Shown one piece after another: positions 50,241 to 59,806 of a stretch of 64,000 bases of DNA (its first letter is position 1; the number at the start of each line of letters is the position of its first letter). Origin of the DNA: an uncultured Collinsella sp. (lineage in GTDB: Bacteria > Actinomycetota > Coriobacteriia > Coriobacteriales > Coriobacteriaceae); contig UQIN01000010.1 in assembly GCA_900541035.1 (NCBI GenBank), forward strand, positions 10,695-74,694, given 5' to 3'. Below the pieces are notes generated by a model. That model was given only the letters and a program-made list of their open reading frames with translations, had not been told where the DNA came from and did not search any database. A program made the position numbers and the translations under genes.

Positions 50241-51782
50241 ATGTCGTTGAATCTGGGCAGCCTGGGCATGGAAGATGCCTCGTTTAACTTTGGCGGTTCC
50301 TACATCATGGCGCTCGACTGCGGCACTACCTCGGTACTCGCGGCCATTGTCGACGAATACGGCTGCATCGTTGCCCAGGCGCGTCGTAGCGTCAAAACCA
50401 GCTTCCCGCGCCCCGGCTGGGTGGAGCAGGATCCCACGGAGGTGCTTGCCAGCCAGATCGGCGTGATGATGGAGGTTCAGTTTAAGAGCGGCATCCATTC
50501 CGATCGCATCGCCGCCATCGGCATCTCCAACCAGCGCGAGACCACGGTGGTCTGGGACCGCGTGAGCGGCCAGCCCATCTATAACGCCATCGTATGGCAG
50601 TGCCGTCGTACCGCGCCGGCGATCGACGCGTTGGTTGAACAGGGTTGCGAGGAGCTGGTGCGCTCCCGCACGGGACTTACGCTTGACCCGTATTTCTCGG
50701 CCTCCAAGGTGCAGTGGATTCTCGACAACGTCGACGGCGCACGCGAGAGCGCGGCGGCGGGCGACCTCATGTTTGGCACCATCGACACCTGGCTCATCTA
50801 CAACCTCACCGGCGGCCAGGTCTTTGCCACCGACTACACCAATGCCAGCCGCACGGCACTCTTTAATATCCATACGCTCGATTGGGACGACGACCTGCTG
50901 GCGCTCTTTGACGTTCCACGTTCCATGATGCCCGAGGTTCGCTGGAGCTCGGGCGACTACGGCCGCGTCGCGAGCGACATCATGACCAACATGCCGCCCA
51001 TCATGGGCGTGGCGGGCGACCAGCAGGCATCGCTGTTCGGCCACTGCTGCTTCTATCCCGGCCAGACCAAAAACACCTATGGCACGGGCTGCTTTATGCT
51101 CATGAACACCGGTGACGAGATCGTCGAATCCAAGAATGGCCTGGTCTCCACCATCGGTATCGCTGCGGACGGCAAAGTCAGCTATGCGCTCGAGGGCTCT
51201 ATTTTTGCCGCCGGTTCAACGATGAACTGGCTTCGCAACAACATGGGCATCATCTCGAGCGTGAGCGAGTCGGCACAGCTCGCCGCTTCGATTAGCGACA
51301 ACGAGGGCTGCTACTTCGTTCCCGCCTTTGCAGGTTTGGGTGCTCCCTGGTGGGACCCGCATGCCCGCGGTATCGTGTGCGGTCTGACCGGCGCCTCGAG
51401 CCGTGCGACCATCGTACGTGCCGCCTGCGAATCCATGGCATATCAGAGCTACGACGTGCTGCGCGCCATGGAGCAGGACGTGGGGCTTTCGATTGAGCGC
51501 CTGTCTGTCGATGGCGGTGCCTCGCGCAACGAGTTCATCATGCAATTCCAGGCCGACCTGCTGGATATCCCCGTGCTGCAATGCGAGACGGTGGAGACCA
51601 CGGCAATCGGTGCCGCGTACTTGGCGGGTCTTGCCGTCGGCTATTGGGAAGACCTGGAAGAGCTGGAGCAAAATGCCCAGATCGTTAGGACCTTCCTTCC
51701 CCATATGTCCGCCGAGCGTCGCGAGCAAAACCTTGCGGGCTGGCGTGATGCAGTCAAGCGCTCGCTCAGTACCGCACAGTAG
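50241..51782 (+). CDS. glpK: Glycerol kinase (513 aa)
   Basis: It has the ASKHA phosphate motif ALDCGTTSVLAAIVD, then SNQRETTVVWD, the glycerol-site motifs WQCRRTAP and TDYTNASRT, and KNTYGTGCF and GLGAPWWDP. These match glycerol kinase, which makes glycerol 3-phosphate from glycerol and ATP. The length fits. AGAAGGG is 8 bases before the ATG. An unusual 20-residue N-terminal extension precedes the usual start. No glycerol facilitator or dehydrogenase gene is beside it. Confidence 0.93.
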   Translation: MSLNLGSLGMEDASFNFGGSYIMALDCGTTSVLAAIVDEYGCIVAQARRSVKTSFPRPGWVEQDPTEVLASQIGVMMEVQFKSGIHSDRIAAIGISNQRETTVVWDRVSGQPIYNAIVWQCRRTAPAIDALVEQGCEELVRSRTGLTLDPYFSASKVQWILDNVDGARESAAAGDLMFGTIDTWLIYNLTGGQVFATDYTNASRTALFNIHTLDWDDDLLALFDVPRSMMPEVRWSSGDYGRVASDIMTNMPPIMGVAGDQQASLFGHCCFYPGQTKNTYGTGCFMLMNTGDEIVESKNGLVSTIGIAADGKVSYALEGSIFAAGSTMNWLRNNMGIISSVSESAQLAASISDNEGCYFVPAFAGLGAPWWDPHARGIVCGLTGASSRATIVRAACESMAYQSYDVLRAMEQDVGLSIERLSVDGGASRNEFIMQFQADLLDIPVLQCETVETTAIGAAYLAGLAVGYWEDLEELEQNAQIVRTFLPHMSAERREQNLAGWRDAVKRSLSTAQ

Positions 51783-51905
51783 GGCTGCGATGGGCTGCTC
51801 GATACAACAAACCGCTAAACTTATGCATGGCGTGCGGCGGCAACATTGCTGCGCGCCTTGTCAGCAAGGCCGTTTTGCGGCTGCAACGAAAGGGGCAATC
51901 AACCC

Positions 51906-52553
51906 ATGACCGTCACCTACGATGCGTCCCGTGTGACGCTTGTCGATCATCCGCTCGTCCAGCACAAGCTGTCGATCCTGCGCGACAAAAACACCGGCAC
52001 CAACCAGTTCCGTCAGCTCGTGCGCGAACTCGCGCTTTTTGACGGCTACGAGGCCATGCGCGACCTGCCTATGGAAGACGTCGAGGTCGAGACCCCCATC
52101 ACTACCGCCACGTTCAAACAGCTTGCCGGCAAGAAACTCGCCATCGTGCCCATCCTGCGTGCGGGCCTTGGCATGGTCGACGGTATCCTCGACCTGGTGC
52201 CCTCCGCTCGCGTGGGCCACATCGGCATGGAGCGCGACGAGGTCACCCACGAGCCGCACGAGTATTACTGCAAGATGCCCAAGGATATCGACCAGCGCAT
52301 CTGCCTGGTCGTCGACCCCATGCTCGCCACGGGCGGTTCGGCCGAGATGGCCATCAGCTACCTGCGCGGGCGCGGTGTCAAGGACATCCGCATGCTGTGC
52401 ATCGTCGCGGCCCCCGAGGGCCTCAAGTCGCTGACTGAGAAGGATCCCGATGTGCATATCTATACCTGCGCCATCGACGACCATCTCAACGAGGCTGCCT
52501 ACATCGTTCCCGGTCTCGGCGACGCCGGCGACCGCATCTACGGCACGCTCTAG
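51906..52553 (+). CDS. upp: Uracil phosphoribosyltransferase (215 aa)
   Basis: The PRPP-binding loop VVDPMLATGGS and the early LVQHKLSILRDKNTGTNQFR, ILRAGLGMVDGIL and GLGDAGDRIYGT are all characteristic. It salvages uracil to UMP with PRPP. The ATG at 51906 follows GAAAGGGG; the upstream extension is not used. It stands in the same direction as glpK and upstream of the atp operon, separated from it by a terminator. Confidence 0.95.
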   Translation: MTVTYDASRVTLVDHPLVQHKLSILRDKNTGTNQFRQLVRELALFDGYEAMRDLPMEDVEVETPITTATFKQLAGKKLAIVPILRAGLGMVDGILDLVPSARVGHIGMERDEVTHEPHEYYCKMPKDIDQRICLVVDPMLATGGSAEMAISYLRGRGVKDIRMLCIVAAPEGLKSLTEKDPDVHIYTCAIDDHLNEAAYIVPGLGDAGDRIYGTL

Positions 52554-52595
52554 TCGCTGGGCTAAGACGGCCGCGGCTGCAAATACGAAGAAACG

Positions 52596-52630
52596 GTGCG
52601 CGCGGTCGAACAAAAGGCGACCGCGCGCAC
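52596..52630. terminator. Terminator after upp
   Basis: GTGCGCGCGGTCG (52596-52608) pairs perfectly with CGACCGCGCGCAC (52618-52630) around a 9-base loop. It separates upp from the atp operon. Confidence 0.8.
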
Positions 52631-52745
52631 TCCTGTTAACGGACGTTTTGCCCTGCAGGGTTCGAGAAAAACGTATTACCGTACCTGCGGCATAAAGAAG
52701 GTCTTAAGAAAACGAACAGGTGCGTATTAACCGATGCTTTTTCGG

Positions 52746-52773
52746 TTGTACTTTAGCGATTGGCTCGTACAAT
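52746..52773 (+). promoter_or_regulatory. Promoter of the atp operon
   Basis: TTGTAC (52746-52751) and TACAAT (52768-52773) are spaced 16 bases apart about 60 bases before the first gene. A longer reading frame starting at 52760 would begin inside this promoter, which supports the shorter start chosen for atpI. Confidence 0.6.
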
Positions 52774-52834
52774 AGTCACCAATGTTTGGCGGGAACTGTT
52801 CTGTGAGGCGTTAAAAAGGAAAGTGAGGACGCCA

Positions 52835-53146
52835 GTGTTTCAGATAGCCGATCTGCTCGCTATCGTTGCAGGTGCCATCGCGGGCGCAATTGCCTTCCTT
52901 CCCTTTGTCTTTACGCTCAAGCCGGTTCTTGACGATAAGCAGAATGCGGACATGCTCAAGGGTATGGTGAGTCTCGCGGTCTCGGCAATCGCGTTGCTTG
53001 TCTTTACCTTGGTTGTGTTTGTGTTGTTCGGAGAGGCATTTCGCATGTTCCTCCTGGGCGAGGCGATCGGCTTCGTGGCCTTTATGGCCGCCTGCGCGGT
53101 TCGCGTCGCCAAGGCGCTGCGAGATCCTCATGAGGTCGAAAGGTAA
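52835..53146 (+). CDS. atpI: AtpI-like small membrane protein heading the atp operon (103 aa)
   Basis: Three to four membrane segments and the position directly before atpB identify it as the ATP synthase subunit I type, an assembly factor of the rotor. The start is the GTG at 52835 behind GAGGA (5-base gap); a GTG at 52823 behind AAAAAGGAAA is a second possibility. The sequence itself is only loosely conserved, so the name rests mainly on context. Confidence 0.7.
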   Translation: MFQIADLLAIVAGAIAGAIAFLPFVFTLKPVLDDKQNADMLKGMVSLAVSAIALLVFTLVVFVLFGEAFRMFLLGEAIGFVAFMAACAVRVAKALRDPHEVER

Positions 53147-53149
53147 GTC

Positions 53150-53953
53150 GTGGAAATTTTTGAAAAGCTGCCTGATGAGATTAATCATCTGGTCAGCGAG
53201 TTCAGCTCCACCCCTGTCGTGGGCGATCTGAGCTGCGGCATCACGCAGTACTCGTTTTGGCTGATCGTCTCCACGATCGTGCTCCTGATCGTCCTGGCCG
53301 TGTTCAAGAAGAAGCAGACTTTGGTTCCCAAGGGCTTCTTCGTCAACGGTTTCGAGTACATCATCGAGTACGTCGAGAACGATATCGGCAAGGGTGTCGT
53401 GGGTGAGAACTGGAAGAAGCACTTCCCGTTCCTGTGCTCGCTTTTCCTGTTCATCCTGATCAACAACATGATCGGCCTGATCCCGGGAATGAAGCCCGGC
53501 ACCGGCGCAATCGGCTCCACCGCCGCGCTCGCCATCTTCGCCTTCGTGTACTTCATCTACTACGGATGCAAGGCTCACGGCGTGATCGGCTACATCAAGA
53601 GCCTCGCCCCGCAGGGCGTGAGCTTCCCGATGAACGTGCTCGTGTGGGTCGTCGAGCTTTTCTCGACCTTCCTGCGCCTCATCACGCTCGCCGTCCGTCT
53701 GTTCTGCAACATGTTCGCAGGACACGTGGTCATGGGCTCGTTCGCCATCATGGCGAGCATGTTCATGCAGCCGCTGCTTCAGCAGGTTTCCGCGGCCCAC
53801 GCCGTCGGCGCCCTGCCTTCGCTGGCCTGGCTTGCCATCCTCATCCTGATCTATGCGATCGAGCTTGTGGTCGGCGCCATCCAGGCTTACGTCTTCACGG
53901 TCCTTACCGCCGTGTATGTCTCCGAGGCAGAGGAGGTCGCGGAGGAGGAGTAG
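53150..53953 (+). CDS. atpB: F0F1 ATP synthase subunit a (267 aa)
   Basis: Membrane segments include NNMIGLIPG and LRLITLAVRLFCNMFAGH, with the essential proton-path Arg183. GAIQAYVFTVLTAVY near the C-terminus is also conserved. It forms the half-channels that carry ions to the c-ring. GTG start with AAAGG upstream, 3 bases after the atpI stop. Confidence 0.95.
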   Translation: MEIFEKLPDEINHLVSEFSSTPVVGDLSCGITQYSFWLIVSTIVLLIVLAVFKKKQTLVPKGFFVNGFEYIIEYVENDIGKGVVGENWKKHFPFLCSLFLFILINNMIGLIPGMKPGTGAIGSTAALAIFAFVYFIYYGCKAHGVIGYIKSLAPQGVSFPMNVLVWVVELFSTFLRLITLAVRLFCNMFAGHVVMGSFAIMASMFMQPLLQQVSAAHAVGALPSLAWLAILILIYAIELVVGAIQAYVFTVLTAVYVSEAEEVAEEE

Positions 53954-54077
53954 TCTTCCGTTCGCGCCTTAAAGGTAAGGCAATTCGTTAAACCGCCGGT
54001 GCCCGTACCCATGGAGCCCGGCAGTTATAAAAAGGTTATCCTGCGTGAAATAAGACACGCACGACAAAGGAGGAATC

Positions 54078-54272
54078 GTGGGAGTTATCGGTTACGGTCT
54101 CGGTGTTATCGGCGCTGGTCTTGCTATCGGCCTGTCTGCTCTGGGTGCTACGGGTGCTATGGCCCGTCAGCCTGAGGTCCAGGGCCGCGTGTTCACCGTC
54201 TTCATCATGGGCTCCGCCTTCGGCGAGGCTCTGGCTCTGATCGGCTTCGTTGTCGCGCTGATCGTTAAATAG
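54078..54272 (+). CDS. atpE: F0F1 ATP synthase subunit c (64 aa)
   Basis: Two membrane helices are joined by the polar loop ARQPEVQGR (residues 29-37). The ion-binding carboxylate is Glu50 in GSAFGEALALIGF. The Gly-rich first helix (GYGLGVIGAGLAIGLS) packs the ring. At 64 residues it is shorter than most c subunits (70-85). There is no Gln/Ser pattern of sodium enzymes, so protons are the likely coupling ion. GTG start behind AAAGGAGG. Confidence 0.93.
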   Translation: MGVIGYGLGVIGAGLAIGLSALGATGAMARQPEVQGRVFTVFIMGSAFGEALALIGFVVALIVK

Positions 54273-54287
54273 CACGGAGCGTCAAGT

Positions 54288-54890
54288 ATGAATCTTTCAT
54301 CCCAGAAGAGCGCGATCGCACTCTCCGCGTCCGCGGCCGCGCTGCTCATGCCGGTTTCCGCGTTCGCTGAGGACGGCGCTGCCGGTGCGGACATCCTCAT
54401 CCCTAAGATGGCGGAGTTCATCCCGGCGCTTATCGCCTTCCTGATTATCTGGATCGTGCTGGCCAAGGTCGCCCTGCCGGGCATCATGAAAACCATGGAG
54501 GAGCGCGGCAAGAAGATCGAGGAGAGCCTCGACGAGGCCGAGAAGACCAAGCAGGAGGCTATCGCCAAGCGCGCTGAGTCCGACTCGATCGTCACCGACG
54601 CCCGTCGTCAGGCTGCCGACATTGTTCTCGAGGCCCGTAAGGACGCCGAGTCCGAGCGCGCCCGCATTATCGAGGCTGCTCACAAGGAGGCCGAGGAGAT
54701 CATCGCCAAGGCTCATACGACCGTCGAGGACGAGCGCAAGTCCATCTACGCCGGTGCCGCGAGCTCCATCGCCGACCTGTCCGTTGCCGTCGCCACCAAG
54801 ATCGTGGGCGAGGCACTCGAGGACGATGCCGAGCAGAAGAAGCTCATCGAGCGCTACATCCAGGAAGCAGGTAGCCTGAATGCCGACTAG
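54288..54890 (+). CDS. atpF: F0F1 ATP synthase subunit b with signal-like N-terminus (200 aa)
   Basis: A membrane segment (about residues 43-62) is followed by a long charged coiled coil (KTMEERGKKIEESLDEAEK onward), the stator stalk. An extra N-terminal hydrophobic stretch, ALSASAAALLMPVSAFAED, ends in an apparent signal peptidase site, so the N-terminus may be removed after insertion. The gene overlaps atpH by 11 bases. Confidence 0.92.
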   Translation: MNLSSQKSAIALSASAAALLMPVSAFAEDGAAGADILIPKMAEFIPALIAFLIIWIVLAKVALPGIMKTMEERGKKIEESLDEAEKTKQEAIAKRAESDSIVTDARRQAADIVLEARKDAESERARIIEAAHKEAEEIIAKAHTTVEDERKSIYAGAASSIADLSVAVATKIVGEALEDDAEQKKLIERYIQEAGSLNAD

Positions 54891-55356
54891 CCGCTATCAG
54901 GACAAGGTGCTCGAGACCTACGCGCGCTCCCTTCTGGAAGCCGCTAAGGCCGAGAACCATGTGTACGAGGACCTCGAGATGATCGAGCGTCTGGCTAGCG
55001 CCAGCCCCGAGATCATCGCCGTGCTCGACACCATGTCCAAGCGCGACCAGCTCGACCTTCTTCCCGAGGTGGCAGCTGCCTTTAAGTATGTTGCCGAGGA
55101 AGACGAGGATGTAGTGGGCGTGACCGTCACCACGGCGATCCCGCTCGACGACGAGCTGCGTCAAACCATCACTAAGAAATGCGAGCAGGACTTCGGCCGC
55201 AAGGTATTCCTTATCGAGCAGGTCGACCCGTCTATCGTGGGCGGCCTGGTGCTCGAGGCCCGCGGCGAGCGTCGTGACATTTCCGTCAAGACGCAGCTGC
55301 GCATCGCGCAGGAGACCCTCGCAAACTCTGCTAATTCGTACGGAGGTGAAGCCTAA
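54880..55356 (+). CDS. atpH: F0F1 ATP synthase subunit delta (158 aa)
   Basis: The helical N-terminal domain begins DKVLETYARSLLEAA. The C-terminus has VDPSIVGGLVLEARGERRDISVKTQL, the conserved end that contacts subunit b and the top of F1. It is a little shorter than the usual 175-180 residues. It overlaps atpF and its stop overlaps the atpA ATG (TAATG). Confidence 0.92.
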   Translation: MPTSRYQDKVLETYARSLLEAAKAENHVYEDLEMIERLASASPEIIAVLDTMSKRDQLDLLPEVAAAFKYVAEEDEDVVGVTVTTAIPLDDELRQTITKKCEQDFGRKVFLIEQVDPSIVGGLVLEARGERRDISVKTQLRIAQETLANSANSYGGEA

Positions 55357-56954
55357 TGTCCGAAACCCTCAATGCCCAGGATATCGCCAAGAAACTGCAG
55401 GAGCAGCTCACGAGCCTCTCCGCGACGGTCGATACGCATGAGGTTTCAACGGTCGACGAGGTAGGCGACGGCATCGCGCGCGTCTCCGGCCTCAAGAGCG
55501 CCATGGCAGGCGAGCTTCTGGAGTTCAAGAGCTCCGATACCGGTGAGACCGTCTTCGGCCTTGCCCAGAACCTTGACCGTGACGAGGTCGGCGCCGTTCT
55601 GTTCGGTGCCGTCGACTCCATCAAGGAAGGCGACGAGTGCCGCACCACTGGCCGCATTATGGATATCCCTGTGAGCCGCGCCATGCTCGGCCGCGTCGTC
55701 AATCCGCTCGGCCAGCCCATCGACGGCCTGGGCGACATCGTCGCCACGCACCGTCGCCCCATCGAGTTCAAGGCCCCCGGCGTCATCGACCGTACCCCGG
55801 TGTGTGAGCCGGTTCAGACCGGTCTGCTCGCTATCGACTCCATGGTGCCTATTGGCCGCGGTCAGCGTGAGCTCATCATCGGCGACCGTAAGACCGGTAA
55901 GACCGCCATCGCCATCGACGCTATCCTCAACCAGCGCGGCAAGGGCATGGTCTGCATCTATGTCGCCATCGGCCAGAAGGCCTCCACGGTTGCCAACATC
56001 CGCGAGACCCTCGCTCAGCACGGTGCGCTCGACTACACCATCATCGTTTCGGCCACCGCTGCCGATTCCGCCCCTATGCAGTACATCGCGCCTATGGCCG
56101 GTGCCGCTATCGGCGAGTTCTTCATGTACAACGGCGAGGATGGCAAGCCCGCCAGCGAGACCAACCCCGGCGGCCACGTGCTCGTCATCTACGACGACCT
56201 GTCCAAGCAGGCTGTGGCTTACCGTCAGATGTCGCTGACGCTGCATCGTCCGCCCGGACGCGAGGCCTATCCTGGCGACATCTTCTACCTGCACTCTCGT
56301 CTGCTCGAGCGTGCCGTCAAGATGTCCAAGAAGAACGGTTATGGCTCCATGACGGCTCTTCCGATCATCGAGACCCAGGACGGCGACGTCTCGGCCTACA
56401 TTCCGACCAACGTCATTTCCATTACCGATGGTCAGATCTACCTGCAGTCCGAGCTCTTCTTCCAGGGCCAGCGCCCGGCAGTCGACGTGGGCATTTCCGT
56501 GTCCCGCGTCGGTGGCGACGCACAGACCAAGGCCATGAAGCAGGTCGCCGGCAACCTCCGTCTGGACCTTGCTTCGTACCAGGAGCTCGCCGGCTTCACG
56601 CAGTTCGGCTCTGACCTCGACGAGGCCACGCAAAAGCAGCTTACCCACGGCGCTCGCATGACTGAGCTCCTGAAGCAGCCGCGTTACAAGCCGTTTGAGG
56701 TTGGCGAGCAGATCGTTACGCTGTTCGCTGGCAACGAGGGCTTCCTGGATGACCTGGAGATCGCCGACGTGCTGCCTTTCCGCGCCGAGCTCATCGAGTA
56801 CATGGACAATGGCTTTGGCTCGCTGCTCGACAAGGTTCGCGCCAAGAAGATCGATGATGACACCAAGGCTGAGCTCTTGCGCGTCATCGGCGACTTCAAG
56901 CAGCAGTTTATGGCCAAGCACCATTCGGATGTTTCTGGATCAGAGGAGAACTAA
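55356..56954 (+). CDS. atpA: F0F1 ATP synthase subunit alpha (532 aa)
   Basis: The non-catalytic nucleotide site is GDRKTGKT with QRGKGMVCIYVAIGQKASTVA after it, and the signature region PAVDVGISVSRVGGDAQ is present. The length is normal. It alternates with beta in the F1 head. Confidence 0.97.
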   Translation: MSETLNAQDIAKKLQEQLTSLSATVDTHEVSTVDEVGDGIARVSGLKSAMAGELLEFKSSDTGETVFGLAQNLDRDEVGAVLFGAVDSIKEGDECRTTGRIMDIPVSRAMLGRVVNPLGQPIDGLGDIVATHRRPIEFKAPGVIDRTPVCEPVQTGLLAIDSMVPIGRGQRELIIGDRKTGKTAIAIDAILNQRGKGMVCIYVAIGQKASTVANIRETLAQHGALDYTIIVSATAADSAPMQYIAPMAGAAIGEFFMYNGEDGKPASETNPGGHVLVIYDDLSKQAVAYRQMSLTLHRPPGREAYPGDIFYLHSRLLERAVKMSKKNGYGSMTALPIIETQDGDVSAYIPTNVISITDGQIYLQSELFFQGQRPAVDVGISVSRVGGDAQTKAMKQVAGNLRLDLASYQELAGFTQFGSDLDEATQKQLTHGARMTELLKQPRYKPFEVGEQIVTLFAGNEGFLDDLEIADVLPFRAELIEYMDNGFGSLLDKVRAKKIDDDTKAELLRVIGDFKQQFMAKHHSDVSGSEEN

Positions 56955-56959
56955 GCCCC

Positions 56960-57868
56960 ATGGCCAACCTTCGCGACATTAAGAAGCGAATCTCCTCGGT
57001 TACCACGACCAAGCAGATCACGCGCACGATGGAGATGGTCTCTACGGCCAAGATTCGTCGTGCCCTCGATCGCTCCAAGCAGGCCGAGCCCTATAAGGAG
57101 GCGCTGACCGACGTCATGTTGACGGTCGCCGGCGACGCCTCCTGTTCGGGCACCGATCCCATGCTGCAGAAGCATGAGAGCGTCAAGCATGGCCTGATTG
57201 TCGTTATTGCCTCGGACCGCGGCCTTGCCGGCGGTTTCAATACGACGGTGGAGCGCACGGCCGAAATGCTCGCCGCTTCTTGGGCGAACGACGGCATCGA
57301 GTGCGAGATCATCGCGTGCGGGCGTAAGCCGGCCACGTATTTCCGTGACCGCGCAAACGTCGTCATGCACTTTGAGGGCAACTCCTCTGAGCCCGATTTC
57401 AATCAGGCCCGCATGATCTCCTCTCATATCTGCGATGCGTATCGTGCCGGTGAGCTTGACCGTGTCGAGCTTGTCTACCACCACGCCAAGAACCGCGTGG
57501 ATCAGGAGCTTCGCGTCGAGCATCTGTTGCCGCTCGACCCCGAGATGATCGCTATGGCCCACGGTCCGCGTAAGAACGAGACCGACGCCCCTAAGCGCAT
57601 CTCGTCCACGTTCGAGTTCGTGCCCTCTCCCGAGCATGTTCTCGGCAAGCTTGTGCCGTCTTATATCCTGACGGTCATCTACCAGGCCCTGATCGATTCG
57701 GCGGCTGCCGAGCAGGGTGCACGCCGCAAGGCCATGCACTCCGCGACGGAAAACGCCACCGCGATCATCTCGACCCTTACCCGCACGTATAGTCGCGTGC
57801 GTCAGGCTTCGATCACGACCGAGATTAACGAGATCGTCGGCGGAGCCTCAGCATTGGAGGAACAGTAA
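56960..57868 (+). CDS. atpG: F0F1 ATP synthase subunit gamma (302 aa)
   Basis: The N-terminal helix has RDIKKRISSVTTTKQITRTMEMVSTAKIRRA. The C-terminal helix has MHSATENATAIISTLTRTYSRVRQASITTEINEIVGGA. Both are the conserved coiled-coil ends of the rotating shaft. Its stop overlaps the atpD start. Confidence 0.96.
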   Translation: MANLRDIKKRISSVTTTKQITRTMEMVSTAKIRRALDRSKQAEPYKEALTDVMLTVAGDASCSGTDPMLQKHESVKHGLIVVIASDRGLAGGFNTTVERTAEMLAASWANDGIECEIIACGRKPATYFRDRANVVMHFEGNSSEPDFNQARMISSHICDAYRAGELDRVELVYHHAKNRVDQELRVEHLLPLDPEMIAMAHGPRKNETDAPKRISSTFEFVPSPEHVLGKLVPSYILTVIYQALIDSAAAEQGARRKAMHSATENATAIISTLTRTYSRVRQASITTEINEIVGGASALEEQ

Positions 57869-59322
57869 TGGCTAATAACACCGTAAAGCTTGCGGTCGAG
57901 GAAGCCACCAAGAAGACGACTGCCGGTGATGGTCGCATCGTTCGTATCATCGGCCCTGTCGTCGACGTCAAGTTTGACGGCGCGGTGCCCCCGATCTACA
58001 ACGCGCTCACGGTCGAGGCCGAGACCCCGATCGGTCACCTGAGCACGATCCTCGAGGTCGAGAGCCAGCTTCCGGGCGGCGTCGTCCGCACGGTCGCCAT
58101 GTCCTCGACCGACGGCCTGCAGCGCGGCCTTGTCGCCACCGATACCGGTGAGCCCATGAAGATGCCCGTTGGCCCCAAGACGCTCGGTCGTATTTGGAAC
58201 GTTATGGGCAAGCCCGTTGACGGCAAGCCCATGCCCGAGGTGGAGGAGTTCTATCCCATTCACCACGCAGCGCCCCGCTTTGACGAGCTCACCACCAAGA
58301 CCGAGATCTTCGAGACCGGTATCAAGGCCGTCGACCTTCTTGAGCCCTACATTCGTGGCGGTAAGACGGGCCTGTTCGGTGGCGCCGGCGTCGGCAAGAC
58401 CGTTCTGATTCAGGAACTCATCAACAACCTCGCTCAGGAGCACGGCGGCACCTCGGTGTTCACCGGCGTCGGCGAGCGTACCCGTGAGGGTACCGACCTT
58501 TATCTCGAGATGAGCGAGTCCGGCGTTATCGACAAGACTTGCTTGGTCTACGGTCAGATGAACGAGCCGCCTGGAGCGCGTCTGCGCATCGGTCTGGCCG
58601 GCCTCACCACCGCTGAGTACTTCCGCGATCGTGGCCAGGACGTCCTGCTGTTCATCGATAACATCTTCCGCTTCTCCCAGGCCGGTTCCGAGGTTTCCGC
58701 CCTTCTGGGCCGTATGCCGTCCGCCGTTGGCTACCAGCCCACGCTGGCTACCGAGATGGGCGACCTCCAGGAGCGCATCACCTCGACCAAGACGGGCTCC
58801 ATTACCTCCGTCCAGGCTGTCTACGTCCCCGCAGACGACCTGACCGACCCGGCTCCTGCCACGACGTTTACGCACCTCGACGCCACTACGGTTCTTTCGC
58901 GTAGCATTTCGTCGCTCGGCCTGTTCCCGGCCATCGACCCGCTCGCGTCTTCCTCCGACGCCCTCGATCCCTCGATCGTCGGCGAGGAGCACTACCGTGT
59001 CGCCGTTAAGGTTCAGGAGCTCCTGCAGGAGTACTCCGACCTTCAGGACATCATCGCCATTTTGGGTATGGACGAGCTGTCCGAGGAGCAGCGCCTTACG
59101 GTCAACCGCGCTCGTAAGATTCAGCAGTTCCTCTCGCAGTCCTTCCACGTCGCCGAGAAGTTCACCGGCAACCCCGGTGTCTACGTCCGCGTCGAGGATA
59201 CCGTCCGCTCCTTTGCTGAGATTGTCGACGGCAAGGCCGATGACCTGCCCGAGCAGGCTTTCCGCTATGCTTCCACGATTGAGGACGTGCGCGAGCGCGC
59301 CCGCAAGATGGGGGAGAAGTAG
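57868..59322 (+). CDS. atpD: F0F1 ATP synthase subunit beta (484 aa)
   Basis: The catalytic P-loop GGAGVGKTVL is intact, with the catalytic Glu in GVGERTREGTDLY and LLFIDNIFRFSQAGSEVSALLGRMPSAVGYQPTL. It makes or hydrolyses ATP. The length is normal. Confidence 0.97.
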   Translation: MANNTVKLAVEEATKKTTAGDGRIVRIIGPVVDVKFDGAVPPIYNALTVEAETPIGHLSTILEVESQLPGGVVRTVAMSSTDGLQRGLVATDTGEPMKMPVGPKTLGRIWNVMGKPVDGKPMPEVEEFYPIHHAAPRFDELTTKTEIFETGIKAVDLLEPYIRGGKTGLFGGAGVGKTVLIQELINNLAQEHGGTSVFTGVGERTREGTDLYLEMSESGVIDKTCLVYGQMNEPPGARLRIGLAGLTTAEYFRDRGQDVLLFIDNIFRFSQAGSEVSALLGRMPSAVGYQPTLATEMGDLQERITSTKTGSITSVQAVYVPADDLTDPAPATTFTHLDATTVLSRSISSLGLFPAIDPLASSSDALDPSIVGEEHYRVAVKVQELLQEYSDLQDIIAILGMDELSEEQRLTVNRARKIQQFLSQSFHVAEKFTGNPGVYVRVEDTVRSFAEIVDGKADDLPEQAFRYASTIEDVRERARKMGEK

Positions 59323-59325
59323 GTT

Positions 59326-59718
59326 ATGCGTATCCGCATCGTGTGCCCCGTGAGCTGCGCCTATGAGGGCGACGCTGCGTTTGTGTCGATTCCGTCCACG
59401 GATGGTGAGTTTGGCGTTCTGCCTGCTCACTCCAGCGAGATCTGCACGATCGACCGCGGTTACGTTCGCGTTTCCGATAAGGCCATGGGCACTGTCGACC
59501 ACACGTTTGCCGTGGCCGGCGGCTATGCCCAGGTTGCGGACGATGTCGTGACCGTTCTCGCCGAGCGCGCTTGCGATTTGGCGACCGTCGATGCCGACAA
59601 GCTTAAAGCTGATATTCAAGGTTTTGAAGAGAAGCTGGGTAATTTGTCGGAGGATGATGCACGCCGCGCCTACCTCTATAATGAAATCGCATGGTGTAAG
59701 CTCAAGCTTGCCCAATAG
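59326..59718 (+). CDS. atpC: F0F1 ATP synthase subunit epsilon (130 aa)
   Basis: The beta-sandwich domain has DGEFGVLPAHS and FAVAGGYAQVADDVVTVLAERA. A short C-terminal helical pair follows. It connects the shaft to the c-ring and limits ATP hydrolysis. It is the last atp gene, followed by a strong terminator. Confidence 0.93.
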   Translation: MRIRIVCPVSCAYEGDAAFVSIPSTDGEFGVLPAHSSEICTIDRGYVRVSDKAMGTVDHTFAVAGGYAQVADDVVTVLAERACDLATVDADKLKADIQGFEEKLGNLSEDDARRAYLYNEIAWCKLKLAQ

Positions 59719-59754
59719 TCAAACGATTTAGCGTTCGACCATTTGCGAACACAT

Positions 59755-59793
59755 CATGCCCGGGATGGCCTAGCCACCCCGGGCATGCTTTTT
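59755..59793 (+). terminator. Terminator of the atp operon
   Basis: CATGCCCGGG (59755-59764) pairs with CCCGGGCATG (59778-59787), with an inner TGG/CCA, followed by CTTTTT (59788-59793). It ends the atp operon just before murA. Confidence 0.9.
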
Positions 59794-59806
59794 GAAAGGG
59801 TAGACC

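Noticed and set aside
57802..59715. A 637-codon open frame antisense to atpD
   Set aside because: It mirrors a highly conserved gene in GC-rich DNA, where long antisense frames are common. It has no ribosome site and no recognisable domain.
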